Source of the DNA: Agapetus fuscipes
Lineage: Eukaryota > Arthropoda > Insecta > Trichoptera > Glossosomatidae
DNA: 64,000 nucleotides
Assembly (NCBI GenBank): GCA_951799405.1
Contig: OX637337.1
Coordinates: 3,100,001-3,164,000 of the forward strand
Direction: 5' to 3'
This document shows positions 45,780 to 58,500 of this stretch, one piece after another; position 1 is the stretch's first letter; each line of letters starts with the position of its first letter. The notes beneath the pieces are model-generated. The model ran no database searches and was not told where the DNA came from. It was given only the letters and a program-made list of their open reading frames with translations. The position numbers were made by a program, and so were the translations under genes.

Positions 45780-47393
45780 ATGTTCACACCGAGGCAGAAG
45801 ATTCTCTGGTTTGCATTCAGCTCCAGGGCCTTTATAATCGTCACACAAATTGTATTTAATCTGATAATCCCAGATCACAACGCGCACGTATTTATAAGTC
45901 CACAGGATCCGGATCTTCACATAACATGGCTGGACAACATGATGGATTTTATGTTTGGCGGATTGAAGAGATGGGACGCTCAGTATTTCCTTCACATATC
46001 ACAATACGGCTACACTTACGAGAACTGCTTGGCTTTCTTTCCTCTCTTCCCTCTAACAGTTCGATATTTAGCTTACGGAATGTACCAAATACTAGGAAGT
46101 TTTATTAACTATCACAGCTTGTTACTTGCATCCGCTACTTTACTTAATGTTTTCTATTTTATAAAATCTGCGGACGCTCTCCATAAACTCAGCTTAAACG
46201 TGTTAAAAAGCGAAAGCATGGCTTACAAGGCGGCCATCTTATACTGCGTTAACCCTGGCAGCATTTTCTTCACGGCTCCCTACTCGGAAAGTCTCTTTGC
46301 GTGGTTGAGCTTCCGCGGAATGTTGAAATGCACGGAACGTGAAACATTAAGGTTCACCAACATTGATATCCTCAGCAGTGTACCTATCGGCTTGTCTCTG
46401 ATAACAAGGTCTAACGGGGTTCTAAATTTAGGTTTTATTTTGTACGCCAGCTTTAAAAACGTCATGGAAAAGACGATTCCGGATATTTGTCGCAAATATC
46501 GGACAGTCAGGTATAAGATTCTAATACCTTTATTATCTCTGCCTCTGATGGCTTCTGTAATGGCACTCATGTTAACGTTGGTATTGAGTGTCCTGCCTTT
46601 TATTTTGATTCAAACTTATAACTATTTTAAGTTCTGTGTTCACCACGAACACAACTTGCCGCAGTATTTAGTAGAAGGAGAATGGGTGCTTCCGGGACAA
46701 GCTAAAGGGGAATGGTGTAACAACACTTTGCCTGTAGCTTATTCTTACGTCCAGAAACATTACTGGAGCGTCGGATTCCTCAACTATTATCAATGGAAAC
46801 AAATCCCAAACTTCTTATTAGCTGCTCCTATAATTTACATCATTTTCTCAAACTGCCACACATTTTTCCGCCAACATTTGCAGCACTGTTTAAGGTTGGG
46901 AATTGCAATGGCGAAGTTCCAAAGAGCCACTAGTTATGAGAGTACGTCATCAAAAGGCATCCGAGTGAGTCGCATCATTAATGTTTCTTGCCAATACGAT
47001 CCCGATATGTTTGTTTACATTGTTCACGGAGTATTCCTAGCTTTGTTTAGCATTTTCTTTGTTCACATTCAAGTTACAACTAGAATGTTGGCTTCGGCGA
47101 GTCCTCTTTTATATTGGTTCATGGCTGCGCTTATTAAACCTCTGCCGTCCAAAATGGCCGAACAGAATCACATCAACGAGCATTTCAGGAAGATCGGCGC
47201 GTCGGGACGATTGTCAGGAGAATATTTTGCCATCACAAATCTTGAGGGAGTAACCAACATGTACAGCAAGTGGAAGACTTTTATTTTGTCCAACAACTTG
47301 AGGGATCAGAGTTTCAAGTTGATAAAGTTATATTTCTTGAGTTATCTGCTGATCGGGACAATATGCTTTTGTAATTTTTATCCCTGGACTTGA
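45780..47393 (+). CDS. PIGV: GPI mannosyltransferase 2 (PIG-V), intronless ORF
   Basis: Adds the second mannose to the GPI-anchor precursor in the ER membrane, using dolichol-phosphate-mannose. The single 537-aa ORF aligns end to end with human PIG-V (493 aa): IPDHNA near residue 30, the luminal catalytic-loop motif GGLKRWDAQYF at 60-70 followed by GYTYENCLAFFP, the VNPGSIFFTAPYSESLFA block at 157-174, QIPNFLLAAP, a YIVHG segment, and the C-terminal end CNFYPWT. About eight or more hydrophobic segments are visible, as expected of a GT-C glycosyltransferase. The Asp in RWDAQ matches the catalytic-type Asp of the family. The start ATG begins MFTPRQKILWF, in line with the human N terminus. The coding region has no intron while every neighbour has several, so either introns were lost or the locus is an old retrocopy that became the functional gene. 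It is not decayed. Confidence 0.95.
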   Translation: MFTPRQKILWFAFSSRAFIIVTQIVFNLIIPDHNAHVFISPQDPDLHITWLDNMMDFMFGGLKRWDAQYFLHISQYGYTYENCLAFFPLFPLTVRYLAYGMYQILGSFINYHSLLLASATLLNVFYFIKSADALHKLSLNVLKSESMAYKAAILYCVNPGSIFFTAPYSESLFAWLSFRGMLKCTERETLRFTNIDILSSVPIGLSLITRSNGVLNLGFILYASFKNVMEKTIPDICRKYRTVRYKILIPLLSLPLMASVMALMLTLVLSVLPFILIQTYNYFKFCVHHEHNLPQYLVEGEWVLPGQAKGEWCNNTLPVAYSYVQKHYWSVGFLNYYQWKQIPNFLLAAPIIYIIFSNCHTFFRQHLQHCLRLGIAMAKFQRATSYESTSSKGIRVSRIINVSCQYDPDMFVYIVHGVFLALFSIFFVHIQVTTRMLASASPLLYWFMAALIKPLPSKMAEQNHINEHFRKIGASGRLSGEYFAITNLEGVTNMYSKWKTFILSNNLRDQSFKLIKLYFLSYLLIGTICFCNFYPWT

Positions 47394-47399
47394 ATCAAT

Positions 47400-47769
47400 T
47401 ATCAGTAGTTTTTATAGTGTCGATACGATTTTTAAAACTTCATAAAACGCCTTAGAAAATCAACAATTGCAATTTTTAATGAATTTTCAAGCCGCCAAGC
47501 TTTGTGATGTTAAAATAATTTGAAATAGCTTTAAGTAGGTAGCACATTTACCAAAGCCTTAATACATTCTTAGGATTTCAAATTATAAAGTCTTCTAATC
47601 AGAAATTAGTCATTATTTATCACTTCCTCAATAATAATGTTAATTTATACAGATGCACACGGACCATAATGAATATAGGTGACAGTTGAGGGAGGGCTGC
47701 TATGATATTCAGGGCTACCAATAAAATCTTTAAGAAAATTTCTGACAACTTTGGACACGCAAATAAAAA
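47400..47769. other. PIGV 3' flank
   Basis: AT-rich; no clear poly(A) signal was identified and no repeat recognised. Confidence 0.4.
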
Positions 47770-47998
47770 CCTCTAGCTGTCTGGTAGAATGCTTGCGTTC
47801 TATGCTAGAGGACGAGGGTTTGCTCTCCACCAAAAGGTGTCGGAAATGATTTCCTGTTTCGGTGTTTATTTTAAACCCAAAATCAAAATACCGACTGGGT
47901 TTACTCAGCCTTCACAATAAGAACCAACTCCCTCGAGAGCTAGTAAACCCCAAGTGGTTGGCGTAAGGCCTGCCCCCTTACCTTTGAAAATAATTAGT
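47770..47998 (+). repeat. SINE-A, degraded head
   Basis: AGCTGTCTGGTAGAATGCTT to CCCCCTTACCTTTGAAAATA; the B box is broken (GGTTTGCTCTCC). Confidence 0.7.
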
Positions 47999-48259
47999 TG
48001 CATTTTTTTTGCAAGTGAAACAACAGCTACTTCACTGTGAACTATCAAAAGTGTCGTTTAACAAGATGGCACCAGAAGTACTAATTTTCATCACATTCAT
48101 TATCGATTCGTGTACATGAGTAAAGTCTAGTCATAAGCTTGCATGAGAATGCTTAGATACATCTACAGTACAAACATTCCTTTGGTAGGACTGTGTTATA
48201 TTAGGTATGAACACTATTTATTGATAGAATCCTTTTGGGTAACTAGCGTAATGATGGAA

Positions 48260-48665
48260 TAGGAGTTTTAGGCTTACACGGCCGACGGCTGACATGGGAG
48301 AGTTGCTTTCCAGGATCAGTTGCCGTGATCGATCAGGGTGGAAGCTTCCAGACGTTTCACCCGCAGATTTGTGAAGAGTAATAATATTAGGATGATTTAT
48401 TTGGCGAGCGCTGTTTTTGTGTGAATTACACCACAACAGCCTTCTGCAAGTTTCGTCCTCACTATAGAAAACGCCAATTCTCAAGCAAGACCCAGTTGCT
48501 GTAAGGTTGGATGGACCTTTGGTGAAGATATATGATTTTTTTAACCCAGCAAAGAGCATATTTGAAAATATAAATGGTACTTTTTTTGCTGCGCCGGGAT
48601 TCAAACCCACAACCTTCCATTTACGAGTCCGGGGCATTGCCACTAGACTACGGACCGATGCGATC
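48260..48665 (-). repeat. SINE-B with hammerhead-like 3' unit
   Basis: On the minus strand: head CGGTCCGTAGTCTAGTGGCA, B box GGGTTTGAATCCC, body, ATTATTA run, a unit with GTGAAACGTCTGGAAGC and a GGCCGTGTAAGCC end. The clearest uninterrupted SINE-B/hammerhead composite in the window, though its core is mutated. Confidence 0.8.
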
Positions 48666-48889
48666 CACCAACATATTTTGCGTGGCCAGAAAACAGGTAT
48701 TAACATTACCAATTGCTAATTCATCAATTTACATTTTGATGAATTATTAATTATCCGATAACGTCTGTTAAACCAGGTTTAAAGTAATTGTCGATAGGAC
48801 ATGGCGCAGGCAGTGTTCGAAATTGCGCTTGTTTCAATATCGCAAATTGGAGTGCTACTGCCTTATCCACTCCAACATATCTGCGATGG

Positions 48890-48998
48890 CATTATACTAA
48901 AGATGCCCATCACAGATATGGATGAAATGTCTGGAAGCTCCAGCTCTGATCCACGTAACCATGGCAACAGATCCTCGCAAAAAACTCTCCAGTGTGAG
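48890..48998 (+). repeat. Solo hammerhead-like unit, decayed
   Basis: CTAAAGATGCCCATCACAGA then GATGAAATGTCTGGAAGCTC and a tail with GGCAACAGATCCTCGC. No tRNA-like body adjoins. Confidence 0.55.
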
Positions 48999-49384
48999 TG
49001 AAATGATTATCTAAGTTTTTGGGACTCAAGTTGAAACGTTTCATAATCAAATTTTTCATAAATCATATCATTAGGTAATGGAGTAATTAATTAATTGACT
49101 ACAACACAGTTCCCATTTTATATTGAGATATTTTGTATAATCCAACTTTTCCATTAACGGTAGGTTTCAGACATTTTAACGTTATAATAATATAATTGTA
49201 AGATTTACTGCATTCACTTTTGATATAATTTGTTTATGGATTTGTGAGGATGTGGAGATGCAAGGTGGAGAACAAGAATTAAAATTAAGTGTTACAGCTC
49301 TCGACACAACGTTTATTGTACTGAATATGAAAAATAAAAAATGTTCTACAAGAAATTACAAATATTTTATTTACCATCACAAGA

Positions 49385-49500
49385 CTTGCCTTAACTAATA
49401 GGTTGGCATGAGGCTGACCATCCATACTGTAAAAATGGTTCACTTTGCGAATGACACCCCTGTTTCAGAGAAGATCAGCTAAAGTTGCAGGGTTTGGATT
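49385..49500 (+). repeat. Repeat C, head part
   Basis: TTGCCTTAACTAATAGGTTG to GCTAAAGTTGCAGGGTTTGG; the element is cut where the LINE begins. Confidence 0.65.
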
Positions 49501-50370
49501 TCATTATTGTTCTGATTTCATTATTGTATTTGATTATTGTTCCACACTTTATATCGGCCAGTCAAAGAAGCAACTGAACAGATTTCAGTCTGTTTTGAAT
49601 GCGGCCGCAAGACTGATCTTCGGGATGTCCAAATTCTCTCACATCACTCCGCTGTTGAAAGAACTACATTGGTTTAATTTTATCATTTTTTGATGAATTA
49701 AAAACACTGTTTATTTTCACGGATAAATTTATTCAAAAAGATTAAAATCCTTAAACAAATTACGAACGTTTTCGACCTAGTAGGTCATCTTCTGATGATG
49801 AGGTCATCTAAGATGACCTACTAGGTCGAAAACGTTCGTAATTTGTTTAAGGATTTTAATCTTTTTGAATAAATTTATCCGTGAAAATAAACAGTGTTTT
49901 TAATTCATCAAAAAATTATAAAATTAAACAATATGAATTTTCACAGTGTTAATACACAAACAATACAAAGTATAATGAACTACATTGGCTTCGTTTTCCT
50001 TAGAGGGTGGTCTACCGTGTGTGTTTGATGGTATTTAAAGCCCTAAATGGTTTAGCTGACATGTTTTCCCCCGTTGAGGTGAGTGTGAGGTGGCGGACAC
50101 TTAGGTCAGCGGGGTGTCGAGCTGTCAGGTTGATGCAGCCTCGCCGTCAAATATGCACTAATTTTGGGGATCGCGCTTTCCGGTTTGCGGGACCAGTGGA
50201 GTGGAACAGACTGCCACCCGGAGTGAGGGTTTCGGAATCTGTTGGCATTTATAAGGGAGCACTCAAACAGCACCTTTATAAAATATCTCATTCATGATTA
50301 GGAGGGCCCTTGAGGTGTGACACACACAAAAACGGCGCTCTTTTGTCATGTATTAAATTAAATAAAATAA
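49500..50370 (+). pseudogene. LINE C-terminal fragment interrupted by a foldback insertion
   Basis: 49555-49672 reads SKKQLNRFQSVLNAAARLIF then HITPLLKELHW; 49989-50297 continues with VYRVCLMVFKALNGLADMF and CTNFGDRAFRFAGPVEWNRL. The two halves join at a duplicated 12-bp site. CR1/L2-like, 5' truncated. Confidence 0.85.
49673..49976. mobile_element. Foldback insertion with 12-bp target duplication
   Basis: 304 bp: arms 49673-49791 and 49810-49928 (119 bp each) are inverted with a single mismatch, the centre is 18 bp (CTGATGATGAGGTCATCT), and 48 unpaired bases follow. GAACTACATTGG is duplicated at 49661-49672 and 49977-49988. Confidence 0.9.
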
Positions 50371-50611
50371 ATTATCCTCATATATATATATATTAAAGGT
50401 TAAACTGAATAAGTGACAGTAAGTTAAGATGGGGTTCTCAGATAAATGCACCTCTTATCCTATTTTCTGCAAGAGAAAAAACTACAATTGTGAAAATCCT
50501 GCAGTTTAGAAGTTTTTCGTGAGCACTTCCTTATAATAATCAGTTCACTCACTATGAGAAGTTACATCCAATAAAATGTTTTATTCACAATTTCTCAAAA
50601 TGAGTGTCACC

Positions 50612-50800
50612 CCAATGCCAATGTCACCCCTGTTTCAGGGGATGTCGGCAAGAGTTGCAGGGCTTATGTTCATTTGAGGTTTGGATTTTATTTGTAAGTA
50701 CACAATCAGCATTTGTAAGCGCGAACTACACGTGTTTGTTTGTGGGCATACATCTGAGAGCTTTGAATGAATATATCCTTGCAACTTAGATTATAGATTA
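50612..50800 (+). repeat. Repeat C, (ATAGATT)n-tailed subfamily
   Basis: Enters at CCAATGTCACCCCTGTTTCA (head missing) and ends GCAACTTAGATTATAGATTA. Confidence 0.75.
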
Positions 50801-51069
50801 TATAGTGTATCAGCGCTTATTCAGTTTTACCTTTTAGGTGGCGATATCTTTGCAACTTAGATTATAGACATATTTGGGTCATATTTCAAACCAATGTCGG
50901 TAATGAAGGTATTTTTTAAAGTGATATAAATTCATGGAAAGACAGAAAACGACATTATCACATGTGTTTCCATCTACATTTATCTCATTTTTAAACAAAT
51001 CCTAGATAAAGAAATAAAACAATTTTCTTTTTCAATTACTTTAAATCCTAATGGATATTTTTTATTAGT

Positions 51070-51290
51070 TTAGGCGCACACTGGGCGACAGGCGACAGCT
51101 CGACGACTAGTCGCGGCGACAGACTGCGACCGACAGTTTACATATATTTTGTTCAAAGCTCCGCACACTGGGCTTCAGAGTCACTTAAGGCAGGCTGCGG
51201 CCGACAGTTCTCATATATTTTGTTCTAAGCTCCGCACACTTGACGTCAAGAGTCGCCGAGACAAGTCGTCCAGTTTGCGATGGCCCTTAG
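51070..51290. mobile_element. MITE-like element with internal duplication
   Basis: GGCGCACACTGGGCGACAGG opens it and a degraded inverted match (CCAGTTTGCGATGGCCC) closes it. The segment with CATATATTTTGTTC.AAGCTCCGCACACT occurs twice in tandem (about 70 bp). Confidence 0.5.
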
Positions 51291-52537
51291 ACTTACAGTA
51301 ATCGCAAAACAAAATTGTTTTTTTTTCAATTTATTGAAATCAAAGATTACAAAGTTGATGCATCAATGAAAATCCTACATTGCAGCATTTGATTCTATAC
51401 AATTCAATTTTATGAAATGAAAAACATGAAAGGATGATTTTACAAACGGTTTTTATGAAAATGGAAAATTCCTAATGATTTACAAGTCCTCTCCAATGTC
51501 TTCATAAGATAACAATACCTCCGGAAACCATTAATAAAACTTCTACAATACAAACAAAATTTATATCCTGACTAACAAAATTGTTATCCTTTATTATGAA
51601 TTCTAAAGCCGTTCCCATGATTTCACTGTAAAAAAGTTCACTATAAAAATTCAGCTCACAACACAACACATTCAAATCAATTGATTTTCAAAACTAAATG
51701 AAATCGGAACAGAGCTCCAAATAGGGGTGACATCACAGGTCTAGGTAACCAGGGTCATCAGCAACAAAATATTAGACTGAGACTGGTGGGAAGGCATGAG
51801 CTGCGGCAAAAAATGGAGTGAGGAGAGACACTACACAGTTTTTTCAGGTGGGAAATTGGAGGACGGAAAGGAGTTGAAGACGCAGTTTTGGGGAGCCAAG
51901 GCTCGATTGGGGCTGAAGTGTCATCGGTGAAAGAGTTTGCTTACTTTCTAGTAACCCAGCCCGGTGATGTCACAATTTCTAACCCATGCTCTATTGATTC
52001 CATTAAATACAAAAATATTCACAGTGTTATTATTTAAAGTACAAAGATTGTTGTGAAAGTAATAGGACTCATTTTCCAAAGCATATACTTATATCCCTTC
52101 ATGAAAAATGTATCAACTACTAGAATTTTCCCCAGTAGCACCCTACTGCATCTATACATTGCTTCCAACGATTTTCACAGTTTCCACGTGGACCTGAATA
52201 CTGTTTAGCTCTTGGTCTGTGCAATCACCTATACCAAGCCATGATGTTTCTGCTCAAGGAAGAATATTTTTTTTAATTGAAAGCATGTAAGTAATGAAAA
52301 AAATCAAGTCCCTTCTCTAGAAAACGCACTGTGATTTTCCATGACGAGGTGTTTCGACAGGGGTTCACAGTACAAGCGATCTGCTCTCTTCAACAGCCGA
52401 GAGCTGACTGCCAATTTTTTCCAATGTTCCTAAAATCCCCCGTCACCAATCGTGCGTGTGCAGACTGCCTTTTGTTTGCACACTTGCTTAGGAAAAAATC
52501 AGTCCTTCAACTACCATAACAGACCAAGTATATTTGA
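51291..52537. other. MBD2/3 3' flank
   Basis: No gene recognised. A segment at 51725-51790 (GGTGACATCACAGGTCTAGG) resembles 40995-41060, marking another low-copy repeat. Confidence 0.4.
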
Positions 52538-55500
52538 TTAGACTTTGATGACATCCTGGCTGCAGACCCCGAGGGCCTCCTGCAGTTTTCTGCGTGCCCT
52601 GTTGACTCTCTCCTCCTGCCTCCTGATGTCCTCCTCTGCCACGCTCACCGCCTGCACCAGCGGCTGCTCCGGGTTCAAGAAGACGCCGGGGTTCTGGGCG
52701 ATCTGTGCTTTGGCTGCGACACTTTGACCTGCGCAGAAAATAGACTTGTTTTGAATGTACCATTGTAACATCGACCACGATCTATACATCTGTAATCTAG
52801 TTTTTAAAAATTTATTGACATTTAAGGCTCAAATTTAATGCATGTCCACGATGCTTTGATAAATTATACTGTTTAATAATGTGAAGAAATTTAGCCACTA
52901 ATTATATTTAGAGAAAAGTTTTAAGAAAGGTTAATGTTTCTGAAGGTCGTTAAAAATAAAATTCACTTTGTTGTAAATGAGAAACAAAGAAAGATTGTTT
53001 TCTGAAATATTTAATGGCAGTCAAATTATTGGAGCCTGGTTGTGATGACTGAACCGAAGATGCACAAGGCAGTGGGAAGACACAGATAAAGATGGCTGGA
53101 TGGAGTCGTGGCGGACAGTACTGGACTGGAGGAGGAAGGCGTTGGACAGGCAGTGGTGGCTGTAGTTGATCAAGGCAAAAATCCAACTTGGGTAGTCTTG
53201 CATTGATGATGAAGTCCAACTATCTTCTCCAGACTATGATGGTCAAGTCGGGGAACTCTAGTGTAAATAAGAGATGAGGCTTCTGAGAGAGCATTCTTGG
53301 AGTACACACCTGTGACGGGTTGTGGCGTGATGTGCAGAGCTGTGGCGAGTGCCTGTATGGTGGTGGCGTCACTGATGTGCGGACCTATGGACTTGATCCC
53401 CCTGGGCAGGGACGCTCCTCCCAGGACGCCCCATGAGTCACAGGCATTCAAACCCTGGAATTGATGATTCGTTATTCATTTCAAAATATAGCAGGTGCTC
53501 GGTAATCCGGAATTCAATCCCACATCAATATCTCAAACTGCGGATCAGCAGGATTTGCGGGATTACAAAAAAAACATGCTTTTGGTTCTAAATTAGTTTA
53601 GCCTTCAACCTAGGAACCTGACTATGTGACATCACAGCTTTGTTCATGTGAATTAATGTGTTGACCTTATTGTTTCTTACTAACTAGAGAGCTGGCATTT
53701 CACTGCGGCAATCCAGTAATGACTTTCTAATAATCTGGCAATGCAAAAAAAATGGATGAATTACGTCTTGTATTTCACAGCTTTTTGGTATATGGTCATT
53801 GCAGATGTGATCTCACAATATTCTGCCAGTGACCGAAATCATGAATTGAAAATAATAATACAGAATGCTTAAAAAAATTACTCCCTCAAATCTTCACAGT
53901 AGGGATGTCTTTGATTCTATTTGGCAGATTTTAAAATGCACAGATTAACAACCTCAAGAAATTTCTAGAATACTGAGAATCTCCACTAACGTTTCGTACA
54001 AATATCCATCTATTTAGTTTATTTTAATAATTTTACAAACCTCAAGGCGTTTCTCCCAGAAGAGTTGCTTGGGCTTATCCTGCGGCCCGTGCTTCAGATC
54101 TGTCTTCACTTTGCTCTCCTGCGTCTTGTGCACCGTCACCGGCTGCTTGAAGATGGACGCCGTCTGTCTGATGGGCGGCACCAACGAGGCGTCCGACCTC
54201 ACGCCACGACTGTCAACAAGATACTCAAAACATTCATGTCCAGCTATGCACACACATGCATACTAAAATGTTAAGGATTCTAATGTAATAATGAGATGGT
54301 TATAGAGGTGATGAATGAAAAAATATTTACACAAAGCAGGCAACTTTTATAAGGTACATGCTAGTCAAAACACTAATACATCTGTAATGGCATTTTCTTC
54401 CAAACCAGTAGTTATGTTACCATGTATGATGTATTCTTCTAATCTAATCTAATCTAAGCTGCAAAGATATATATCATTTAAGATTTATACTAAATGCATT
54501 CCCACAAGCAGATATGTATAATTTCGCGCTAACACATGCCGCATGTGGACCTACAATATAAAAACCCAATCTCAAATGAACATAAGCCTTGCAACTCTTG
54601 CCGTCCTTCCCTGAAACAGGGGTGACATTGGCAAAGTGAACCAATTTTTATATTATGGGTGGTCAGCCGCATAACAACCTATAAGTCAAGGAACTTGAAT
54701 ATGATAAATCTATCACTGAATTTTTTAGCATTTCTTTTTATTATAAAGAGACACATTTCAATTAGTAGCATTGTCAAGTTTGTCTGTTTGAAGTTGGGAA
54801 CCAAATTGTGGAGCAATAAATGAAATGACGAAGAATCCAATAAGAAAATGGTAAAGAACACAGCAGAGTTCTGAAGAAGTCGTACAAAGTAGTAACAAAA
54901 CGGAAGCAAGAGAAGAAAAAATAAACTATGAGTCACATTTGAAGAGTACAGGGGAAGAACAAGGTATGTCAGTTGAAGAACATTTTGAGTACATCAAAAT
55001 TATAAATTTGAAAGTCTGCATTTCTCATGGTTATTGTCTGTCACAAAGAACCGGATATACCGCCATAAACGGTGATAGCGTCTGTTGTTGCATTACATAC
55101 AAATTTTGCAGAGCTTTAGATACACACAGATGCCACTAGATAGCATTAGTAGATTATTTTCTTATTTTTGCTGACATTCTTTGTTTTAGCCCTGTAGTCT
55201 TCGTTTGAAGCCCAAAAGAAAAATATCAAGGAAATGGTTTTCTTGAGGAAAATTACCCATTTATTACACTAAATATACATGTCTAACACATTTTTTATTG
55301 TGAGTAATTCTATTGGGCATGCCATTTCAATCAAAGGATCAATGAATTCTTATTCCACCCCACTAATCTTATTCCAGCCCACTAATCTCATTCCAGCCCA
55401 CTAATTTGCAATATTTAAAACAAGTGTTTTTGTGAGCATTGAATGAAAAATAAAATACATGAAAAAACAGTGAAGCAAAAAATAAAGCAGCAATATAGGC

Positions 55501-58500
55501 AGTATTAGAAGCATCTAAAAGCGTCCTTCCAACCGAGCAACATTTTTTTTCTTTAAATTCTAGCGGCGTTATTCACACACAGCAAATCCATGGCTCAACT
55601 GCCACCAGGGCTGGCGGTAGGGTAGTACGGGGTTGGGTGACCGCCCAGGGCGCTGGTAATGCTAAAAACGTCACTGACTGCCACCATACAAAAAAATGAT
55701 GAACCATGGATCAGTGCTGTGAATAACTCTGTAGGCAGCTTGGATGGAATCTGACACTTGGCAATAGTTATAATAGAAAGCCTTATAAATAAACTATTTA
55801 TTTTACGTCAAGTACTTTTGTCTTACGTCATTTTCAAGAGGACACTGTTACACAATGGACAAGACAACACTATAGAGAAATGAGAAGGATGAGTTGCAAC
55901 AAAGAGGTACAATGAGCCAATAACAACGGCGAAGCAGCAGGAATCGGAACATTGAACAAACTATAAGGGCCTGTTGCACCAACCTCCAATCAATATTTAA
56001 TTGACAAATCAAATTTGATTGCTTCATTCTGGTAAGGCCCTCGGTTAAATATTTATCGGAAGTGGGTAAAAATATGATGGAAGTTGAACAGGAAATATAA
56101 TGTACATCAGCTGATGAATGCTTGATTTGAAAGGTTGAAATCACACCTAATTTTGATTTTTGTCTGATTGGAGCTTGGTGCAACAGGCCCTAAGAATTTC
56201 AATTTTTATGTTTATGAATTTACAAAGTCTCAAGGGCAATTTAGGTGTTCGACTGGTTGTTTGGAGATGGCGGACCACTGCATTGAAAATGACCATTAAT
56301 ATAATAATAATGGTGTTAAGGTTCTCAATTACCGGTGCAAGGGCAGACAAGTATGGTTTGTCAATGTTCAGATTCCTGCTGCTTCGCCTTTGTTATTACC
56401 TAATTTTACTTCTGTATGCTAACTCATCCTTTTTATTTCTCTATGGTTTTTGTCTTGTCAATTACTTACTGCTCTTAAAACTCTTGAAAATGACCTTATA
56501 AATAAATAAATAAAGTGAACACAAACAATCACTACCTTCACCATGAAGCAAATTTGAAAATTGGCACATGCATTACTTTTTGTAAATAAATCAGATGAAA
56601 TAAGTAGAAACCTCCTCCACTAGACTACAGTGATGTCACAGTTATCTGGAAACAAACTTATTTAGGTTTGAGTTTAACTTGTATCCAGTAAAAGGATGCC
56701 ATACAACTCGATTCCCATCAGTTTCCCTTTTGAAATGACGCAAAAATGATAATAAAGTAGACTGCACGGTATCAATGGGGAAAAAATATGTATTGTTTCT
56801 TTGGTTTTAAATGTATTTTTTTACTTTGTGCCTATATTTTTAAACTATTTTGTTGCATCAGTTTAAAAGGGAAGCCGATGGGAATCGACTTGTATGGCAC
56901 CCTTCGCCACTGGTGTCATATAACTCCCAACAAGACTAGGCAAATTTGAGTTTTGGATTTTTTTCTCGACAGGCAAACGTAACACCCATACGGGAATACG
57001 GTCCTTATGGCATTGCATTGGCAAATTAGAACCATTTTTTACAGTATAGGTGGTCAGCGTCATACCAAACAATAAGTCAAGGAATCACAACAAGAAATGG
57101 ACTCGGACAAATTTGAAATTTTTTCTTGATAGGAAAACGTGACACTTGCATGAGACGATGGTCCTTAGCAATCAATATAAAAATATTTGTAACAACCCGT
57201 GCTGTGTCATGTCAAAATCTTGTCTATGTCAATTCATGTGCAAACCTCATTACTTTATACACTTTTTTCTTTTTGTAGTACTATTCTATAAAATAAAAAC
57301 AATCTAAATCTAAGCTGCAAAGATATATATATCATTTAAGATTCATATTAAACGCATTCCCACATGCAGACATCTATAAGTTCACGCTAACACATCCCGC
57401 ATGTGGACCTACAATATAAAAACCCAATCTCAAATGAACATAAGCCCTGCAACTCTTAATAATAATAATCTATCTATAATTTAAGTTGCCTAGGTCAGCA
57501 AAAGTTGCAGGGTTTATGTTCATTTGAGGTAGCTCTAGTATAACCAAGTTCTGATTTGCCTTATCTGGGTACAAGCGTACAATAAGATGATTGGATAATC
57601 AAGATGATGATATACAATGAGCACTTCCATGACAGCTGGACTAGAATGTGTGCATGGGAGAGGAAGAGGAAGTGTGCACTACGTGTAACCTGTAGTCAAA
57701 CTGTGTGTTGCGCAGCCTGTGGCTTTTGTGGGAGTTTAGGCGGCCGTTCTGGAAGTGGAAACTAGCGAGGTCCAGGCTGTCCCCGAGGTAGCGCGCCAGC
57801 TGCGGCTTGCTGCGGAACTTCTTGCCCGACGGACTGTCAACCAACCACAACACCCCAATCAGTAAGCTGGGAACTTACGCTACTTATGTACTACTCCTAG
57901 AGAGAGGGGTGTGTCTATAACTAGTGCATGAGGTATCACTGCGGAACTTCTTGCCCGACGGACTGTCAACCAACCATAACACCCCAATCAGTAAGCTAGG
58001 AACTTACACTACTTATATACTACAGAGGGGCGTGTCTATAACTAGTGCATGAGGTAGCACTGCGGAACTTCTTGCCCGACGGACTGTCAACCAACCATAA
58101 CACCCCAATCAGTAAGCTAGGAACTTACACTACTTATATACTACAGAGGGGCGTGTCTATAACTAGTGCATGAGGTAGCACTGCGGAACTTCTTGCCCGA
58201 CGGACTGTCAACCAACCATAATAACACCCCAATCAGTAAGTTAGAAACTTACACTACTTATATACTACAGAGGGGCGTGTCTATAACTAGTGCATGAGGT
58301 AGCACTGCGGAACTTCTTTACCAATCTATCTATGAAGCAATTAGTAAGCCAGAAACTTCACTACTTACACACTAGAGAGAGGGGTATGTCTATAACTAGT
58401 GCATGAGGTAGTACTGCGGAACTTCTTGCCCGATGGACTGTCAACCAACCACAACACTCCAATCAGTGAGCTGGGAACTTACGCTACTTATATACTACAG

